A DNA stretch of 64,000 nt, taken from assembly GCA_045539925.1 (NCBI GenBank), contig JAZQGH010000145.1, forward strand, positions 1 through 64,000, read 5' to 3'. Origin of the DNA: SFWF01 sp045539925 (GTDB lineage: Bacteria; Bacillota; Clostridia; Oscillospirales; Acutalibacteraceae). Shown here piece by piece: positions 51,921 to 60,759 of the stretch (the first letter of the stretch is position 1; every line of letters starts with the position of its first letter). Position numbers and translations under genes: made by a program. Below the pieces are notes generated by a model that saw only the letters and a program-made list of their open reading frames with translations, was not told the origin of the DNA and ran no database searches.

Positions 51921-52537
51921 TGATTGCAATAATTGATTACGGAGTAGGAAACCTTTTCAGTCTTTCCTCCTCCTTTAAGAGTATTGGGGCAGATACCGTG
52001 GTAACGGGAGACCCCGAAATAATTAAAAAGGCAGAAAAGCTTGTTCTTCCCGGAGTAGGTGCTTTTCGTGATGCCGCAGATAAGCTTCGTGCGTCGGGGC
52101 TTGATAAGGTAATAATTGAGGAGACCAAGAAGGGTAAACCGCTGCTTGGTATATGCCTCGGTATGCAGATGCTGTTTGATAAAAGCTTCGAGTACGGTGA
52201 GTATGAGGGTCTCGGCCTTATCCCAGGCTATGTCGTACCAATGAAGCCTGTAATATCGGCAGACCTTAAGGTTCCCCACATTGGTTGGAACGGTCTAATC
52301 TTCCCAGAGGACAAGCCGAAGAGTAAGATTTTTAAATACTTAAACGACGGCGACCATATGTATTTTGTACATTCCTACTACGCAGCCGACTGTAAGGAAT
52401 ATGTTTCCTCCTACACCGAATACGGTGCAATACTTACCGCATCTGCCGAAAGAGGTAATGTTTACGGTGTTCAGTTCCACCCCGAAAAAAGCGGTGAAAA
52501 GGGACTCTCAATTTTAAAAGCATTTTGTGAGGTTTAA
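51920..52537 (+). CDS. hisH: Imidazoleglycerol-phosphate synthase, glutaminase subunit
   Basis: 205 residues. IIDYGVGNLFS, LPGVGAF, the nucleophile Cys in LLGICLGMQMLF, and the His-Glu pair in GVQFHPEKS form the class I amidotransferase triad. It feeds ammonia to HisF. Its ATG shares a base with the hisB stop. Confidence 0.96.
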   Translation: MIAIIDYGVGNLFSLSSSFKSIGADTVVTGDPEIIKKAEKLVLPGVGAFRDAADKLRASGLDKVIIEETKKGKPLLGICLGMQMLFDKSFEYGEYEGLGLIPGYVVPMKPVISADLKVPHIGWNGLIFPEDKPKSKIFKYLNDGDHMYFVHSYYAADCKEYVSSYTEYGAILTASAERGNVYGVQFHPEKSGEKGLSILKAFCEV

Positions 52538-52545
52538 AGGTTTTT

Positions 52546-53262
52546 ATGAATATTTTTCCTGCAATAGACCTTTTTGAAGGTAAAGCGGTCCGCCTTTATA
52601 AGGGTGACTACAAGCAGATGACCGTTTACAGCGAGACCCCCGAAAAGGTGGCACTGTATTTTAAAGAGTGCGGTGCCGAGTACATACATCTTGTAGATCT
52701 TGAGGGCGCTAAATCGGGTGAGACCCCCAATTTCGAAACGGTAAAAAGAATAATAGAGGTGTCGGATCTTAAAGTCGAAATCGGCGGAGGCATCAGAAGT
52801 GAAGAGGTAATTGAAAACTATATAAACATAGGTGCCTACCGCGTTATTTTAGGCACAGCCGCCGCAACCGACCCCGAGTTTTTAGAGAGGGTTTCAAACA
52901 AATACGGCGAAAAAATTGCCGTAGGATGTGATCTTTTGGACGGAAAGGTTGCCACCAAGGGCTGGACCGAGACCACAGGAGAGACGGGCGAAGAATTTTT
53001 TGCCCGTGTCGAGAAGCTGGGTATAAAAACGGTTATCTGTACCGACATCAGCCGTGACGGTGCTATGAAAGGCACTAATTTAGAGCTTTATAGGGAGCTT
53101 TCGCAAAAATTCGATATAGATATAATCGCGTCAGGCGGTGTTACCGATATGAGTGATGTAGAAAATCTAATAAAAATGGAAATCTACGGTGCTATTCTGG
53201 GCAAAGCCATATATACGGGTAATATCGACCTTAAAACTGCAATAAAGGCGGCAAAAAAATGA
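52546..53262 (+). CDS. hisA: HisA isomerase (ProFAR isomerase)
   Basis: 238-residue TIM barrel. PAIDLFEGKAVRLYKGDY has the N-terminal catalytic Asp; GGGIRSEE and CTDISRDGAMKGTN hold the second catalytic Asp and the phosphate loop. Overlaps hisF by four bases. Confidence 0.95.
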   Translation: MNIFPAIDLFEGKAVRLYKGDYKQMTVYSETPEKVALYFKECGAEYIHLVDLEGAKSGETPNFETVKRIIEVSDLKVEIGGGIRSEEVIENYINIGAYRVILGTAAATDPEFLERVSNKYGEKIAVGCDLLDGKVATKGWTETTGETGEEFFARVEKLGIKTVICTDISRDGAMKGTNLELYRELSQKFDIDIIASGGVTDMSDVENLIKMEIYGAILGKAIYTGNIDLKTAIKAAKK

Positions 53263-54017
53263 TAACTAAACGAATAATTCCCTGCCTTGATGTTAAGGAC
53301 GGCAGGGTGGTTAAGGGAGTAAACTTTTTAGGACTTGCTGATGTTTCTTCTCCCGTAAAACTTGCTCAGTTTTACAGCGAAAACGGTGCTGATGAGCTTG
53401 TGTTTTATGATATAACAGCCTCAAGTGACGGCAGAAAGCTTTTTACCGACATTCTCACTGAGGTGGCTTCAAAATTATTCATCCCCCTGACGGTAGGCGG
53501 AGGAATAAACACAGTAGAAGACTTCGATAGGGTGCTAAAATGCGGAGCAGATAAGGTAAGTGTCAATTCGGGAGCCATAAAAAATCCCGACCTCATATCA
53601 GAGGCGGCAAAAAGATACGGAGACCAGTGTGTGGTGCTTTCGGCAGATATTAAGCGTGTCGACGGAAAATTCACACTTTTTGCTAAAGGCGGCAGAGAAA
53701 ACACAGGCATAGACGCTATCGAATGGGTAAAAAGAGGTGCCGCAAACGGAGCAGGTGAGATTGTCGTTAATTCCATCGACACCGACGGTGTTAAAAACGG
53801 CTTCGACCTTGAAATGTTAGAGGCTGTCTGCAATGTGGTAAGCGTACCTGTTATTGCTTCGGGCGGTGCAGGCGGAATAGACCATTTTAAAACCCTCTTC
53901 CACGCACTCCCCAAGGTTGATGCAGGTCTTGCCGCATCTATATTTCATTTCGGCGAGGTAAGCATTAAAGACCTTAAAGATGAACTTTTTTATGACGGTA
54001 TAAACGTAAGGAGATAA
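53259..54017 (+). CDS. hisF: Imidazoleglycerol-phosphate synthase, cyclase subunit
   Basis: 252-residue TIM barrel homologous to HisA. RIIPCLDVKDGRVVKGVNF holds the N-terminal Asp; VNSIDTDGVKNGFD holds the second Asp; GGGINTVEDF and ASGGAGGIDHF are phosphate loops. It makes IGP and AICAR with HisH. Confidence 0.96.
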   Translation: MITKRIIPCLDVKDGRVVKGVNFLGLADVSSPVKLAQFYSENGADELVFYDITASSDGRKLFTDILTEVASKLFIPLTVGGGINTVEDFDRVLKCGADKVSVNSGAIKNPDLISEAAKRYGDQCVVLSADIKRVDGKFTLFAKGGRENTGIDAIEWVKRGAANGAGEIVVNSIDTDGVKNGFDLEMLEAVCNVVSVPVIASGGAGGIDHFKTLFHALPKVDAGLAASIFHFGEVSIKDLKDELFYDGINVRR

Positions 54018-54019
54018 TT

Positions 54020-54670
54020 ATGTTAGATATAAATAGCCTAAAATTCGACGAAAAGGGACTTATCCCTGCAATTGTGGTTGACGCTACAACTAAAAAGGTG
54101 CTCACCCTTGCATATATGAACAAAGAAAGTCTTGAAATCAGTATAAAAGAACAAAAAACCTGCTTTTTCTCCCGCTCCCGTCAGGAGCTTTGGAGAAAAG
54201 GGGAGACCTCGGGTAACTTTCAGCATATTGTCAGCATTACAGCCGATTGCGATAAGGATGCCCTCATCGTTCTTGTAAATAAAGAGGGTCCCGCCTGCCA
54301 TACAGGAGCCGATTCCTGCTTTAACGACACTGTATTTGAAAGTGATAAAAATCAAGCCTTTTCTATGGACGGACTCTACGAGCTTCTTATGAGCAGAAAA
54401 ACCGATAAACCCGAGGGCTCTTATACTACCTATCTTTTCGAAAAAGGAATCGATAAGATACTTAAAAAGGTAGGGGAGGAGTGCACCGAGGTTATTATCG
54501 CAGGCAAGGAGGACGATAAGGCTGAAACGGTCTACGAAATCGCCGACCTTGCTTATCACGTAATGGTGCTTATGGTAGAAATGGGCATTTCTGTCGAGGA
54601 TATAAAAAAGGAACTTGCCTCCCGTCACATTATCGACCATAAGGTAAAGCAGGAGAAAATGACAAAATGA
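54020..54670 (+). CDS. hisIE: Bifunctional PR-AMP cyclohydrolase / PR-ATP pyrophosphatase
   Basis: 216 residues. HisI part (1-~105): VLTLAYMNKESLEIS, FFSRSRQELWRKGETSGN, DCDKDALIVLV and the zinc CHTGADSCF. HisE part (~115-216): LYELLMSRK, SYTTYLFEKG, KKVGEECTEVIIAGK, EIADLAYHVMVL. The fused order I-E is usual. Overlaps hisJ by four bases. Confidence 0.96.
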   Translation: MLDINSLKFDEKGLIPAIVVDATTKKVLTLAYMNKESLEISIKEQKTCFFSRSRQELWRKGETSGNFQHIVSITADCDKDALIVLVNKEGPACHTGADSCFNDTVFESDKNQAFSMDGLYELLMSRKTDKPEGSYTTYLFEKGIDKILKKVGEECTEVIIAGKEDDKAETVYEIADLAYHVMVLMVEMGISVEDIKKELASRHIIDHKVKQEKMTK

Positions 54671-55479
54671 TATCCGACCTTCACACCCACACTACCTACT
54701 GCGACGGAGAAAACTCTCCTGAGGAAATGCTCCTTACCGCAATAGAAAAGGGATTTAAAGCTTACGGATTTTCGTCCCATTCCCATATTTCCTATGACGA
54801 GAGCTGGAATATGAGTCACGCTGCCCAGAAGCAGTATGTTTCAGAGATACTTGCCCTTCGCGAAAAGTATAAGGATAAGATAGATGTGCTTTTAGGCACT
54901 GAGTACGACATCTTAAGCGACAACGACCTTTCACCTTTTGATTATGTTATAGGCTCCTGCCACAGTATAATTAGGGACGGAGAATATATTTCTGTTGACC
55001 ATAGCGAAAAGACCTTTGCTCAGTGCGCACAGCAGTTTTACGGCGGAGACTATTATGCCTTTGCAAAAGAGTATTTTGAGCTTATGTCCACCGCCGCAAA
55101 CCGTGAAGAATTTACCTTTTACGGCCATTTTGACCTTATAAACAAGTTTAATAAAAATTTTAAATACTTCGACGAAAACGACTCCCGTTATACTGCTCCT
55201 ATGTATAAGGCACTGGAGATACTTGCAAAAAGCGGTAAGCCTTTTGAAATAAACACTGCTGCCACTTATCGCCATAGCCCAACCGATGCTACAGTTTCGG
55301 CTAAAAGATGGCTTTCTGCCCTTTCTGAGCTTGGAGGCAGTGTAATAATCAATAGTGATGCTCACAGCTGTGACCGCATCGGCTATAACTTTGATGCGGC
55401 AGCAGAACTTGCAAAAAAATGCGGCTTTAAGTCTCTGCTCGGTATGACCTTGGCAGGCTTTGTCGAAGTTGTTTTATGA
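54667..55479 (+). CDS. hisJ: Histidinol-phosphatase, PHP type
   Basis: 270 residues of the PHP fold. SDLHTHTTYCDGENSPEEM, SSHSHISYDESW, GTEYDIL, GHFDLINKF and INSDAHSCDRIGYNFD give the metal sites. It completes the operon, replacing the HAD-type phosphatase domain that HisB lacks. Confidence 0.93.
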   Translation: MISDLHTHTTYCDGENSPEEMLLTAIEKGFKAYGFSSHSHISYDESWNMSHAAQKQYVSEILALREKYKDKIDVLLGTEYDILSDNDLSPFDYVIGSCHSIIRDGEYISVDHSEKTFAQCAQQFYGGDYYAFAKEYFELMSTAANREEFTFYGHFDLINKFNKNFKYFDENDSRYTAPMYKALEILAKSGKPFEINTAATYRHSPTDATVSAKRWLSALSELGGSVIINSDAHSCDRIGYNFDAAAELAKKCGFKSLLGMTLAGFVEVVL

Positions 55480-55485
55480 GAGTAT

Positions 55486-55536
55486 GAGATGCTTAAAGCC
55501 TACTGGTAAAAAGGTTTTGGCATCTCTATTTTTATT
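55486..55536 (+). terminator. Terminator of the histidine operon
   Basis: GAGATGC (55486-55492) with inner AAAGCC pairs with GGTTTTG-GCATCTC (to 55526), then TATTTTTATTTT. The right side runs into repeat element D. Confidence 0.75.
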
Positions 55537-55599
55537 TTAACGAAGTATAGCGAAAAAATTGTCTTCCAAAACCTGATTCGAGTTTGAACGGTTTGGTTA
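55534..55599. repeat. Element D: inverted 66-bp copy of part of element A
   Basis: It matches 16142-16207 in reverse complement at 62 of 66 bases. Here the surrounding long hairpin and the rest of element A are absent, so it is a partial copy. It lies between the his terminator and the small RHH gene. Confidence 0.85.
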
Positions 55600-55619
55600 G
55601 AGTAAGGGTGCTGTGAAAA

Positions 55620-55796
55620 TTATTTATTATCCTCTTCAAGGTTTTTGAGTGCTACCCGCACTGCCTCAATAACAAAGGCGGAAAAGCTGCATCCCGTACC
55701 CGCAAGATGTTTTTCTACCTGCTCGATAATATCATCAGGAAAACGGATGCACTTATTTGTCGACATTGGAACCTTTGGAATTTTAAACCTTTCCAT
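55620..55796 (-). CDS. Small ribbon-helix-helix DNA-binding protein
   Basis: 58 residues from the ATG at 55796 behind GAGGTGAT. A short β-strand (TNKCIRFPDDI) followed by two helices (IEQVEKHLAGTGCSFSAFVIEAVRVALKNL, about 24-53; landmark SFSAFVIEAVRVAL) is the Arc/CopG ribbon-helix-helix pattern. No toxin partner is next to it. Six TTGCA/TGCAA words stand directly upstream and are likely its binding sites. Confidence 0.7.
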   Translation of the reverse strand: MERFKIPKVPMSTNKCIRFPDDIIEQVEKHLAGTGCSFSAFVIEAVRVALKNLEEDNK

Positions 55797-55807
55797 ATTA
55801 TCACCTC

Positions 55808-55866
55808 TTGCAATATAATTGTATATGCAAAATTATTTGCAGTATGCATTGCATTTTGTATTGCAA
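55808..55866. promoter_or_regulatory. Cluster of TTGCA/TGCAA words upstream of the RHH gene
   Basis: TTGCAA at 55808-55813, TGCAA at 55826-55830, TTGCA at 55837-55841, TGCATTGCA at 55845-55853 and TTGCAA at 55861-55866, spaced roughly 8-18 bases. Ribbon-helix-helix proteins commonly bind such arrays as multiple dimers. The rest of 55797-56095 holds two repeats and the spoIIE promoter. Confidence 0.5.
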
Positions 55867-55904
55867 AAAAAGAGGGTTGTTGTGTTAGATTATAAATATA
55901 GGAA

Positions 55905-55947
55905 TTTGCGATTCTTCGCATCGCAGATGCTTAGAATGACATTTTCA
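55905..55947. repeat. REP-like repeat, copy 1
   Basis: TTTGCGATTCTTCGCATCGC (from 55905) continues to CAGAATGACATTTTCA-like end; 42 of 43 bases match 59850-59892. Confidence 0.8.
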
Positions 55948-55958
55948 TAACTACACCT

Positions 55959-55983
55959 CGGCGGCACCAAGGCACCGCCCTAC
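55959..55983. repeat. GC-rich hairpin repeat ending CCGCCCTAC
   Basis: GGCGG-CACCAAGGCA-CCGCC hairpin followed by CTAC. A related GGCGGG-AGCAAGC-CCCCGCC hairpin, also ending CCGCCCTAC, lies at 60760-60785. Confidence 0.5.
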
Positions 55984-56000
55984 TACAAAAATATACAGTG

Positions 56001-56047
56001 TGCGACAACGCAGTGTGACAAAATCGGTACAGAGTCTGGAGTATAAT
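56001..56047 (+). promoter_or_regulatory. Spo0A-type sigma-A promoter of spoIIE
   Basis: GTGACA (56015-56020) and TATAAT (56042-56047) are 21 bases apart, the unusual spacing of Spo0A-activated spoIIE and spoIIG promoters in Bacillus. TGCGACA (56001-56007) and TGTGACA (56014-56020) resemble the 0A box (TTCGACA read in this direction) with one and two mismatches. The second overlaps the -35. Confidence 0.7.
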
Positions 56048-56095
56048 AGGCTTGAAACTGAAAAATTGCGCTTTATGCGTTAAGGAGCCGAAAAA

Positions 56096-58405
56096 ATGAA
56101 GGATGTACTTAGCAAACGGCAGGGTTTAGGGGAAATAAAATTTAAGGATATGTTGACAGAGGCTATAAAACACACTGCTGCCGCGGTGTGTGGCTTTCTT
56201 ATGTCGCGGGGGGCTCTCCCAGGGGGGATTATGCCCTTTGGCATTGCATTTGTATCATCTGTGCCCGCAGATTATCTTGCCCTTAGTGCTCTCGGGTGCT
56301 TTATAGGATATCTTTTGCCTGTGGGTTATGGAGGAACCTTCCGCTATCTTGCCGCACTTTTTGCGATTATTGCCATAAAGGCTTTACTGTATGCCGTTAC
56401 AAAATATGCAGAAAGACCGCTTATATGCGCACTGTCCGCGGGTATCGTCTCCTGCGCGACGGGTCTTGTCAGCACGGTAGGTGATAACGCCGCTTCGCTG
56501 ATGACGGTTGCCGAGGCGGTACTCGCTTTGGGCGGAGCCTACTTTATAGCGGTTGCCTTCAGGGCATACCCCTCTTTCAGGTCGGGGGTTCGCGGTGAAG
56601 AGCTTGCCGCCCTTTTAATATCGGTAAATATGCTTTTCTGCGGACTTATGACCTTTACACCAGGTAAAATCTCGGTTGGAACAATACTAGCTATTTCCTT
56701 TATTCTGCTGGTCTCCCGTTTCGGTCAGACCCATGCAGGTTCTGTGTGCGGAATTGCGGCAGGCTTCGCGGCGGCACTTTCGGGCGGTGGACTTGCCTCT
56801 GCCCTTGCCCTCGCCCTTGCAGGACTTTGCGCAGGAATCTTTTCTCCCCTTGGAAAATACGCACAGGTAATTGCCGCAATACTTTCTGCCACAGCAGGCA
56901 GTCTTGTGGGGGCAGAATTCACCCAAACGGTAGAAATTCTTATAGAATCCCTCTTCGGCAGTGCTCTTTTTCTGCTTGTACCAAAGTCGGCGGCAATCAC
57001 CGCAGGCAGAATCTTCTCTCCCCCTGCAAAGACCGTCTCGGAAAACGGAATGAAAAAGGCGGTTACAATGCGTCTGCGCTTTGCCGCAGGTGCTCTCTCG
57101 GATGTGAGCCGTACTGTTGATACCGTTGCAAAAGAGCTTTCCCGAATAAATTCTCCCGATTTTGAGGGTGTGCTTAAAGGCATCGAAAAGGATGCCTGTG
57201 CAGGCTGTTCACTTTGCGTCAACTGTTGGGAAACAAGACGCGCTGATACAGTCTCGGCAGTGCTTGATATGGTGAAATCGGTGCGCGAGGGCAGTACCCC
57301 CACCGAAGAACACGCCACCGAAGAGTTTCGCAGCAGATGTCTGCGCCCTGTCAAGGTGGGACAGGCTGTGTATCTTCATTACAGTGATTATGCCTCGCGT
57401 TTAGCGGCAGAAAGCCGTATTGCCGATGTGCGAAGTGTTGTATCAGAGCAGTTCAGCGGAATATCAAGTATGCTCTTCGACCTTTCTGCAGAGCTTGAGC
57501 GGGACGAGGCTTTTGACGAGCGCACCGCCTCAAAAATCGTAGCATCCCTTAAAAATCTCGAGATACACGCCTGCGAATGTGGTTGCCGCATAGACAAATA
57601 CGGCAGAATGTCGGTAGAGGTGATAATTCCTGCGGTCAGGGGCGCCAGATACAACCGAATGAAGCTGCTCCGTCAGCTGGAGATATGCTGCGACCGCGAG
57701 TTTGACCCTCCCGTAATAACCGAAACGGCAGGAAAGGTTTACATTACTCTAACCGAAAAGGCGGCACTGACCCTTGATACGGGGGTTTGTCAGCTCCCCT
57801 GTTCCCCCTCGGGAATTTGCGGAGATGCCTACAACACCTTTATCGACGGCAAGGGCAGAGCCTTTATGATACTTTCCGACGGAATGGGCTGCGGAGGCAG
57901 AGCAGCGGTAGACGGAGCAATGGCATCGGGTCTTATTGCCCGACTGCTTAAGGCAGGGTTCGGGTATGACTGCTCACTGAGTATTGTAAATTCCGCCATG
58001 CTGTTTAAATCCACCGACGAATCTCTGGCTACGGTGGATATTGCCTGTCTCGACCTCTTTTCGGGCAGAACCGATATGCTAAAAGCAGGTGCCGCACCCA
58101 CGATAATACGGAGAAACGGTAAATGCGGAGTGGCTCAGAGCACATCTCTGCCTGCAGGAATACTCCGCGAGGTTGGTTTTGACAAGGCAACCGTCAAGCT
58201 AAAGGCGGGGGATATTATAGTTATGGTGTCGGACGGAGTCACCACCGAGGGCACCGACTGGATATGCGCCGAGCTTGAAGGCTGGCAGGACAAGCCTGCA
58301 AAACAACTTGCCGAACACCTTGCACACTGCGCCAGACGACGCCGCACCGATAATCATCAGGACGATATTACCGTAGTTGCCGCTATTGTGGAAAAAGCGG
58401 TATGA
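56096..58405 (+). CDS. spoIIE: Stage II sporulation protein E (PP2C phosphatase)
   Basis: 769 residues. The N-terminal ~310 residues hold about ten membrane segments; a cysteine-containing linker (KDACAGCSLCVNCWETR, about 363-379) follows. The C-terminal ~200 residues are the PP2C domain: ILSDGMGCGGRA (about 591-602), KAGAAPTI, VMVSDGVTTEG and DDITVVAAIV. In Bacillus it dephosphorylates SpoIIAA to release sigma-F in the forespore and helps place the septum. It marks the organism as a spore former. Single gene with its own terminator; ribosome site AAGGAG. Confidence 0.96.
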   Translation: MKDVLSKRQGLGEIKFKDMLTEAIKHTAAAVCGFLMSRGALPGGIMPFGIAFVSSVPADYLALSALGCFIGYLLPVGYGGTFRYLAALFAIIAIKALLYAVTKYAERPLICALSAGIVSCATGLVSTVGDNAASLMTVAEAVLALGGAYFIAVAFRAYPSFRSGVRGEELAALLISVNMLFCGLMTFTPGKISVGTILAISFILLVSRFGQTHAGSVCGIAAGFAAALSGGGLASALALALAGLCAGIFSPLGKYAQVIAAILSATAGSLVGAEFTQTVEILIESLFGSALFLLVPKSAAITAGRIFSPPAKTVSENGMKKAVTMRLRFAAGALSDVSRTVDTVAKELSRINSPDFEGVLKGIEKDACAGCSLCVNCWETRRADTVSAVLDMVKSVREGSTPTEEHATEEFRSRCLRPVKVGQAVYLHYSDYASRLAAESRIADVRSVVSEQFSGISSMLFDLSAELERDEAFDERTASKIVASLKNLEIHACECGCRIDKYGRMSVEVIIPAVRGARYNRMKLLRQLEICCDREFDPPVITETAGKVYITLTEKAALTLDTGVCQLPCSPSGICGDAYNTFIDGKGRAFMILSDGMGCGGRAAVDGAMASGLIARLLKAGFGYDCSLSIVNSAMLFKSTDESLATVDIACLDLFSGRTDMLKAGAAPTIIRRNGKCGVAQSTSLPAGILREVGFDKATVKLKAGDIIVMVSDGVTTEGTDWICAELEGWQDKPAKQLAEHLAHCARRRRTDNHQDDITVVAAIVEKAV

Positions 58406-58444
58406 ACGGCAGGGCGCTTAACCTCGTCGCGCCGTTAACTTAGC

Positions 58445-58479
58445 AAACAGCTCCCTTACTTCTAAGGGAGCTGTTTTTA
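58445..58479. terminator. Bidirectional terminator after spoIIE
   Basis: AAACAGCTCCCTTA (58445-58458) pairs perfectly with its inverse (58463-58476), with T-run on the plus strand. Confidence 0.88.
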
Positions 58480-59703
58480 TTATAAATCTTTCCTGTTACT
58501 GATTTTATTTTCAGACGGCTGACCGTCGTTTTTATAAAGCAGCTTCAGTGCTATGGGGGTAAGCACCGAAGAAATGATTATCAGTGCGATAACCGCAATA
58601 AAGAATTCCGAGCTGAGCACTCCTGCCTCTGCGCCTTTAGTGGCTACAATAAGTGCAACCTCGCCTCGCGCCATCATTCCTGCGCCGATACGAAGAGAGT
58701 CTTTGTTTGAAAATCTCGCCATTTTTGACGCAACAAAGCATCCGCCCAGCTTACACGCCATTGCAACAAGGGCAAAGCAGACCGCAAAGGTAATGAGCAG
58801 CGGGTCGATATTTGCAAATTCTATAGTAACCTTTATACCTATACCTGCAAAAAACACAGGAGTAAATATCATATAAGAGCTGATGTCAAGCTTACGCGTG
58901 GTGTCCTCACTTGCAGATTTTACGGTGCGGATTATAACACCTGCCACAAAGGCTCCCGTAATGTCGGCAATTCCGAAAACCGCCTCTGCCGCCCAGGAGA
59001 AGAGCAGACAGGTTACAAGGCTGAATATAGGAACTCTCCTTGTGTGGGGACGGTATTTTTCAAGCCAGTAAAACAGCTTGTGCAGAATAACACCTGCAAC
59101 AACAGAGCAGACAAAGAAGGCAATTGTACGAAGAATCACCCAGAGTGCCTCTCCCCCACCACCTGCGGAGTTTTTAAGTCCCGAAACGAAGGCTAAAAGC
59201 ACAATTCCTATAACGTCGTCTATTATAGCGGCACTGAGAATTATTGTTCCCACCTTGGATTTGAGTCTTCCAAGCTCCCGCAGCACCTCTACCGTAATTC
59301 CCACCGAGGTGGCGGTCATAATAACGCCAATGAAAACGGCTGTCCAGAATTTGTCGGAACCGACGGCACCAAAGCCATAAAAGGCAGAAAAAAGCAAAAA
59401 TCCGCCCACAAGAGGAACGATTACACCCATAGCCGCAACCAAAAGGGATATTGCCCCCGTTGATTTTATCTCTTTAAGGTCGGTTTCCAGTCCTGCCGAG
59501 AACATCAGCATAAGAACTCCGATTTCAGCCATAAAGACAAGGGGCTCACTGCTTTCGACAATGCCTAAGAGGTTGCCTCCCACAAGCAGACCCGCTATAA
59601 TTTGTCCAACCACCTGAGGCACCTTGATGTGCCGCATTAAAATTGACAGTGCCTTGCAGGCAAAAAGAATTATTGCAAGGTCAAAAATCAGTCCGTAGTC
59701 CAT
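58480..59703 (-). CDS. CPA2-family cation:proton antiporter (KefB/NapA-like)
   Basis: 407 residues, about 12 membrane segments. KVPQVVGQIIAGLLVG, the FSAGLETDLKEIK turn, TATSVGITVEVL and the paired acids in AAIIDDVIGIVLLA are family landmarks; the DD pair marks electrogenic Na+/H+ types. There is no C-terminal TrkA-N domain, so nucleotide gating is absent. The ion cannot be fixed from sequence. Single gene, GAGGAG site. Confidence 0.9.
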   Translation of the reverse strand: MDYGLIFDLAIILFACKALSILMRHIKVPQVVGQIIAGLLVGGNLLGIVESSEPLVFMAEIGVLMLMFSAGLETDLKEIKSTGAISLLVAAMGVIVPLVGGFLLFSAFYGFGAVGSDKFWTAVFIGVIMTATSVGITVEVLRELGRLKSKVGTIILSAAIIDDVIGIVLLAFVSGLKNSAGGGGEALWVILRTIAFFVCSVVAGVILHKLFYWLEKYRPHTRRVPIFSLVTCLLFSWAAEAVFGIADITGAFVAGVIIRTVKSASEDTTRKLDISSYMIFTPVFFAGIGIKVTIEFANIDPLLITFAVCFALVAMACKLGGCFVASKMARFSNKDSLRIGAGMMARGEVALIVATKGAEAGVLSSEFFIAVIALIIISSVLTPIALKLLYKNDGQPSENKISNRKDL

Positions 59704-59777
59704 AAAATCTCCTCTTTTCTTTTATATTCTACTACTAATTTTAAAAAGTTCAAGAGGAAAATTAAATTCATTATATT

Positions 59778-59892
59778 TGTCATTCTGAGGAGTGGTAGGA
59801 TCGTAAGAATCTCTCGGGGTGATGTGTTTATGCGGTTGTTTTTATCAGATTTGCGATTCTTCGCATCGCAGATGCTCAGAATGACATTTTCA
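59778..59892. repeat. REP-like palindromic repeat, copy 2 (paired)
   Basis: TGTCATTCTGAG (59778-59789) and its perfect inverse (59875-59886) enclose an AGAATC/GATTCT pair. The right half (59850-59892) repeats 55905-55947. The gap 59704-59969 has no gene; it holds this unit and a TTAGCCCTTAGCCCTT run near 59938-59955. Confidence 0.75.
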
Positions 59893-59969
59893 GCAAGGTT
59901 GCCGTTTAAATATTCGTGCCGCAAGGCACACATTTCCCTTAGCCCTTAGCCCTTGGCACTCGGCCCTAT

Positions 59970-60734
59970 TCACTGTTTCTTCTGCTGTTTAAGCCAGATT
60001 TTCATAACGAGGGTGTGGGGGAGAATTTTTGTGAGTAGTACCTGCGCTCTTATCATAGGTCCGACCACCGATACATCCTTGCCTCGTTTCATATCCTTAA
60101 AGGCGCGATTAACCACCTGTTCGGCGGTGAAAAACTGATTATAATAGGTTATAACGCTGTCGTCGACCACAGCTCTGTCAAAAAACTCGGTTTTGACCCA
60201 ACCTGGGCAGACCGCCATCATCTTAATACCTTTTGGACGAAGCTCGGCATTTATTGCCCTTGTAAAGCTCAGGACATACGCCTTTGTTGCGCCGTAGACC
60301 CCGATATAGGGTACGGGCTGGAAGGAGGACAGAGAGCCTATCTGATAGACCTCACTTCCCTCTTTAAGATAAGGCAGAGTGACATAGGTCATTGCAGTGA
60401 GCGCTTTTGCGTTTAAATCTATCATACCGAGCTGTTCTTCAAGGGTAAGATTTTCAAAAGCCTCAAATTTTCCGTAGCCTCCTGCATTTATAAGCACCTT
60501 TACCTCGGGCTTTTCTGCCTCTAGCAGGGCTTTATATTCGCCGATTGCCTCATCCTTAGTAAGGTCCGTCGCTATGGGGCGTATTTTTTGCCCTATTTCG
60601 GCTTTAAGCTCGCAAAGTCGGTCGAGACGACGGGCTATTACCCATATTTCATCAAAATTTTCCTCATTACTCAGTCTTTTTACAAATTCTCTTCCCATTC
60701 CGCTGGAAGCTCCTGTTACAACTGCTATTTTCAT
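59970..60734 (-). CDS. Short-chain dehydrogenase/reductase
   Basis: 254 residues from the ATG at 60734, which has GAGGTG six bases upstream; a GTG three codons earlier overlaps that site. NAD(P)-binding TGASSGMG, the INAGGYG strand, the catalytic Ser of GSLSSFQP, and the YGATK Tyr-Lys pair are present. It belongs to the classical SDR group of unknown substrate (YqjQ/DltE-like). The end KIWLKQQKKQ is basic. Confidence 0.9.
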   Translation of the reverse strand: MKIAVVTGASSGMGREFVKRLSNEENFDEIWVIARRLDRLCELKAEIGQKIRPIATDLTKDEAIGEYKALLEAEKPEVKVLINAGGYGKFEAFENLTLEEQLGMIDLNAKALTAMTYVTLPYLKEGSEVYQIGSLSSFQPVPYIGVYGATKAYVLSFTRAINAELRPKGIKMMAVCPGWVKTEFFDRAVVDDSVITYYNQFFTAEQVVNRAFKDMKRGKDVSVVGPMIRAQVLLTKILPHTLVMKIWLKQQKKQ

Positions 60735-60759
60735 AAAATTCACCTCTTAATATACAAAA

